From Paenibacillus sp. Soil522 (GTDB lineage Bacteria > Bacillota > Bacilli > Paenibacillales > Paenibacillaceae): a stretch of DNA of 64,000 nt. Location of the stretch: positions 35,474-99,473 of the forward strand of contig NZ_LMRV01000034.1 in NCBI RefSeq assembly GCF_001428245.1, written 5' to 3'. Below the pieces are notes generated by a model. The model saw only the letters and a program-made list of their open reading frames with translations. It ran no database searches and was not told the origin of the DNA. Shown here piece by piece: positions 62,157 through 64,000 of this stretch; within the stretch, counting starts at the first letter, position 1, and each line of letters starts with the position of its first letter. Made by a program: the position numbers and the translations under genes.

Positions 62157-63359
62157 TTACTCTAAACGGAACGCTTCTTTATTAGTTAAGATGGCAAAAA
62201 TCCAGTGAATGAGTTTATTCACACAAGCAATTATCGCTACTTTGAACAGCTTTCCTTCAGCACGTTTCTTATCATAATAAGCCCTTAATTTTTTATTTCT
62301 ATTACTACGAATACCACATCGTACAGCTTGGTATAGGGCTGTACGGAGCCTCCTGGAGCCATGCTTAGTGATTCTATTTTGGGTTGCAACAAACTTGCAT
62401 GAAGAAAAAACACTTGGATCAACACCGGCAAAGGCCGCCAGTTTCTTTGAGTGATCAAACCGATCGATTTCCCCGATCTCAGCTAAAATTGTTGCACCAA
62501 TTTTAGTGCCAATACCGGGTATCGATTGGATTAAATCATATTCAAGTAACTCTTCTGCCAAGGCATCTACCGATTTACTAAGGGATGCTAGATGGTCCTG
62601 GTATTGAAGAAGCAACTTGATCAGCAGCTGTATGGAGATCAAATGACTTGGAAAAGCCGTCTCCTTAAAGGGATTTCGCCTTGCTTCAGCCGCTAGGATT
62701 TGAGCGCGTTCCAAACACCATGAGGCGGATCTGCCGCGCCCAGTAAGACGTTGGATTTCAGTTGTAATTTCCTTCTCAGACATTTCTAGGACCCCTTTAG
62801 ACGTCGGGTGTAAAGCCGGAAATCGAAGGGAAACTTTCGAATAAAGGTCACCAAACACGCCATGGTATTCGGAAAAACTTGATCCAGAATGGCCTGAAAT
62901 TGTAGTTTTACTTGAACATACATACCCGTTAGAGACTCATGCTTTCGTGTTAGATAGCGTAAATTCATGAGATGCTGACCCCGTTTTTTGTAGGGTTCAA
63001 ACTCTTCTTTATAAAACAGCGCCCCAAGTTGATGGGCATCAGCGGCATCCGTCTTCACCCGTCGCAAATTGGTTTTCTTGGCTTGATGTGAGATTAACGG
63101 ATTAAATGACGATGTTCAGATACTGGTGTTCATCCAGAAACTGAACGACAGGGCTATGATAATGGCCTGTTGCTTCCATCACAATGGAGGGGCGCATCCC
63201 AGCAGCGGACTCCACTTCTCTAACATAGTTAAGAAAGGACACTAATCCTTCAAGATCATGTTTAAACCTAAAGATCTTCCCGTGAGTTATCCCACGGTCT
63301 AAAAAAGCTTGTACATGACTCTCTCCCTTGGACACATCCAAACCAATGACTGGATTCAT
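62157..63359 (-). pseudogene. IS110-family transposase broken by two single-base indels
   Basis: Three overlapping minus-strand frames make up one IS110 transposase of about 400 residues. The N-terminal DEDD domain starts MNPVIGLDVSKGESHVQAF with VMEATGHYH; the middle has VKTDAADAHQLGALF; the C-terminal Transposase_20 domain has IQSIPGIGTKIGATILAEIG, then FAGVDPS and a late catalytic-type serine region. One extra T near 63104-63107 (ATTTAAT where ATTAAT is expected) breaks the first joint, and one lost G near 62870 (CCGAATAC for CCGGAATAC) breaks the second. GGAGTGATGTA precedes ATG 63359. IS110 ends lack clear inverted repeats, so borders are not defined. Confidence 0.88.
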
Positions 63360-63671
63360 TACATCACTCCTATAGCATTTTCACCGGCAGCCCCTAACCT
63401 TCTTGTCTTCCACACTATCGCATGTGATACGGGAGCAATGTCCCAACCAGCCTAACCATGGTTTAACAAGTAGGGGGGATGAACGGAATAGCTCTCGGGA
63501 TCCAACTCCCACGGGCAGATACGTTCGATCCCCGGCTACCGCTATCTTACGACCACACAAAAATGAGGTCTACCAGAAAGATCTGGTGACCTCATAATAC
63601 GAACGGGCAGGATAGTTGTACAATTAAAAATGTTGATATGGTAAGATTAGTAATAAAATAGAGGAGCATGT
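63360..63671. other. Non-coding region beside the IS110 transposase
   Basis: About 310 bases, probably largely the IS110 upstream end. It contains a hairpin at 63563-63595 (ATGAGGTC-ACCAGA against TCTGGT-GACCTCAT). The final 60 bases are AT-rich and probably hold the promoter of the next gene. Confidence 0.5.
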
Positions 63672-64000
63672 ATGAAACTATTTGAAGTAATACCTTCTAT
63701 AACAACAGAAAATTTTTTATTACGGTCGATGACTTTAGTAGATGCTCAGGCTGTATTTGAAAACCTATCCGATAAAGATGTGACAAAAGATATGGGGATT
63801 GACCCTTTTGTAAGTGTAAAGAATGCTGAAGACTTAATAAATTTCATGAACGATCTGTTTGATAAAAACATAGCTTTTCGTTGGGGGATAATTCGTAAAT
63901 CTGACCAGAGATTAATCGGGACATGTGGTTATAATGGATGGGAGACAAACCGTGGTTCACGAGTGGAGATTGCATATGACTTAGGTAAACCATATTGGAG
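63672..64000 (+). CDS. GNAT acetyltransferase, RimJ/RimL type (3' end outside window)
   Basis: The first 109 codons run off the window end. They read as a RimJ/RimL-like N-acetyltransferase: TTENFLLRSMTLVDAQAVFE near 12, FRWGIIRKSDQRLIGTCGYN near 74, and VEIAYDLGKPYW near 98, where the acetyl-CoA-binding region begins. GAGGAG lies six bases before ATG 63672. AT-rich composition matches the accessory region on its left. Substrate unknown. Confidence 0.88.
   Translation, partial: MKLFEVIPSITTENFLLRSMTLVDAQAVFENLSDKDVTKDMGIDPFVSVKNAEDLINFMNDLFDKNIAFRWGIIRKSDQRLIGTCGYNGWETNRGSRVEIAYDLGKPYW

Noticed and set aside
1..64000. CRISPR arrays, rRNA or tRNA genes, prophage modules
   Set aside because: No regularly spaced repeats, no tRNA-like cloverleaf or rRNA sequence, and no phage structural or integrase genes were recognised on either strand.

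Overview
The window looks like a chromosomal segment of a Paenibacillus-type, endospore-forming Firmicute. Evidence for this is the moderately GC-rich genes with strong AGGAGG-type ribosome binding sites and frequent GTG/TTG starts, YesM/YesN-type two-component genes, CUT1 sugar importers without their own ATPase, a VTC/DUF4956/CotH gene set, a YtvI-like permease and a TnrA/GlnR-type nitrogen box. The assignment rests on gene content only; no rRNA or tRNA gene is present.

Layout. 0-18.8 kb is mostly housekeeping: the 3' end of a chemoreceptor gene, a class B penicillin-binding protein, an AI-2E/YtvI permease, a polysaccharide deacetylase, ilvD, a urease operon (ureA-B-C-F-G-D, no ureE) behind a promoter with a nitrogen-control box, MarR and AraC regulators, a GH4 alpha-galactosidase, a DEDDh exonuclease, a 28-codon small gene and an MFS permease. 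18.9-23.7 kb is a sugar-binding lipoprotein fused operonically to a YesM-type kinase and a YesN-type regulator. 23.7-26.2 kb is a decayed IS231/IS4-type transposase next to a LysM-GMC oxidoreductase.

26.5-44.6 kb is one long co-directional carbohydrate locus. Its first module is a CBM-bearing anchored binding protein, two permeases, an NHL/TPR membrane protein, a Yip1-like membrane protein and a DUF5696 protein. Its second module is two more permeases and a binding lipoprotein. It ends with three GH32-type enzymes and a fructokinase, most simply read as capture, import and degradation of fructans or fructosides. A levansucrase gene at 59.5 kb has a sigma-A-like promoter and a textbook RAT antiterminator/terminator leader, so the organism appears able to make and to consume fructan. 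The GH4 alpha-galactosidase would extend this to raffinose-type sugars.

44.7-64 kb is more accessory and visibly rearranged: a VTC/DUF4956 pair; an alginate-lyase-like enzyme with lectin and AbfB modules; two paralogous heterodimeric ABC exporter pairs, one with a 178-bp duplicated 5' end and bracketed by an 83-bp inverted repeat; then gene fragments (GNAT, DinB, CBS, GH51, GH2), the levansucrase, a 5'-truncated CotH gene, an IS110 transposase killed by two single-base indels, and the start of another GNAT acetyltransferase at the window edge.
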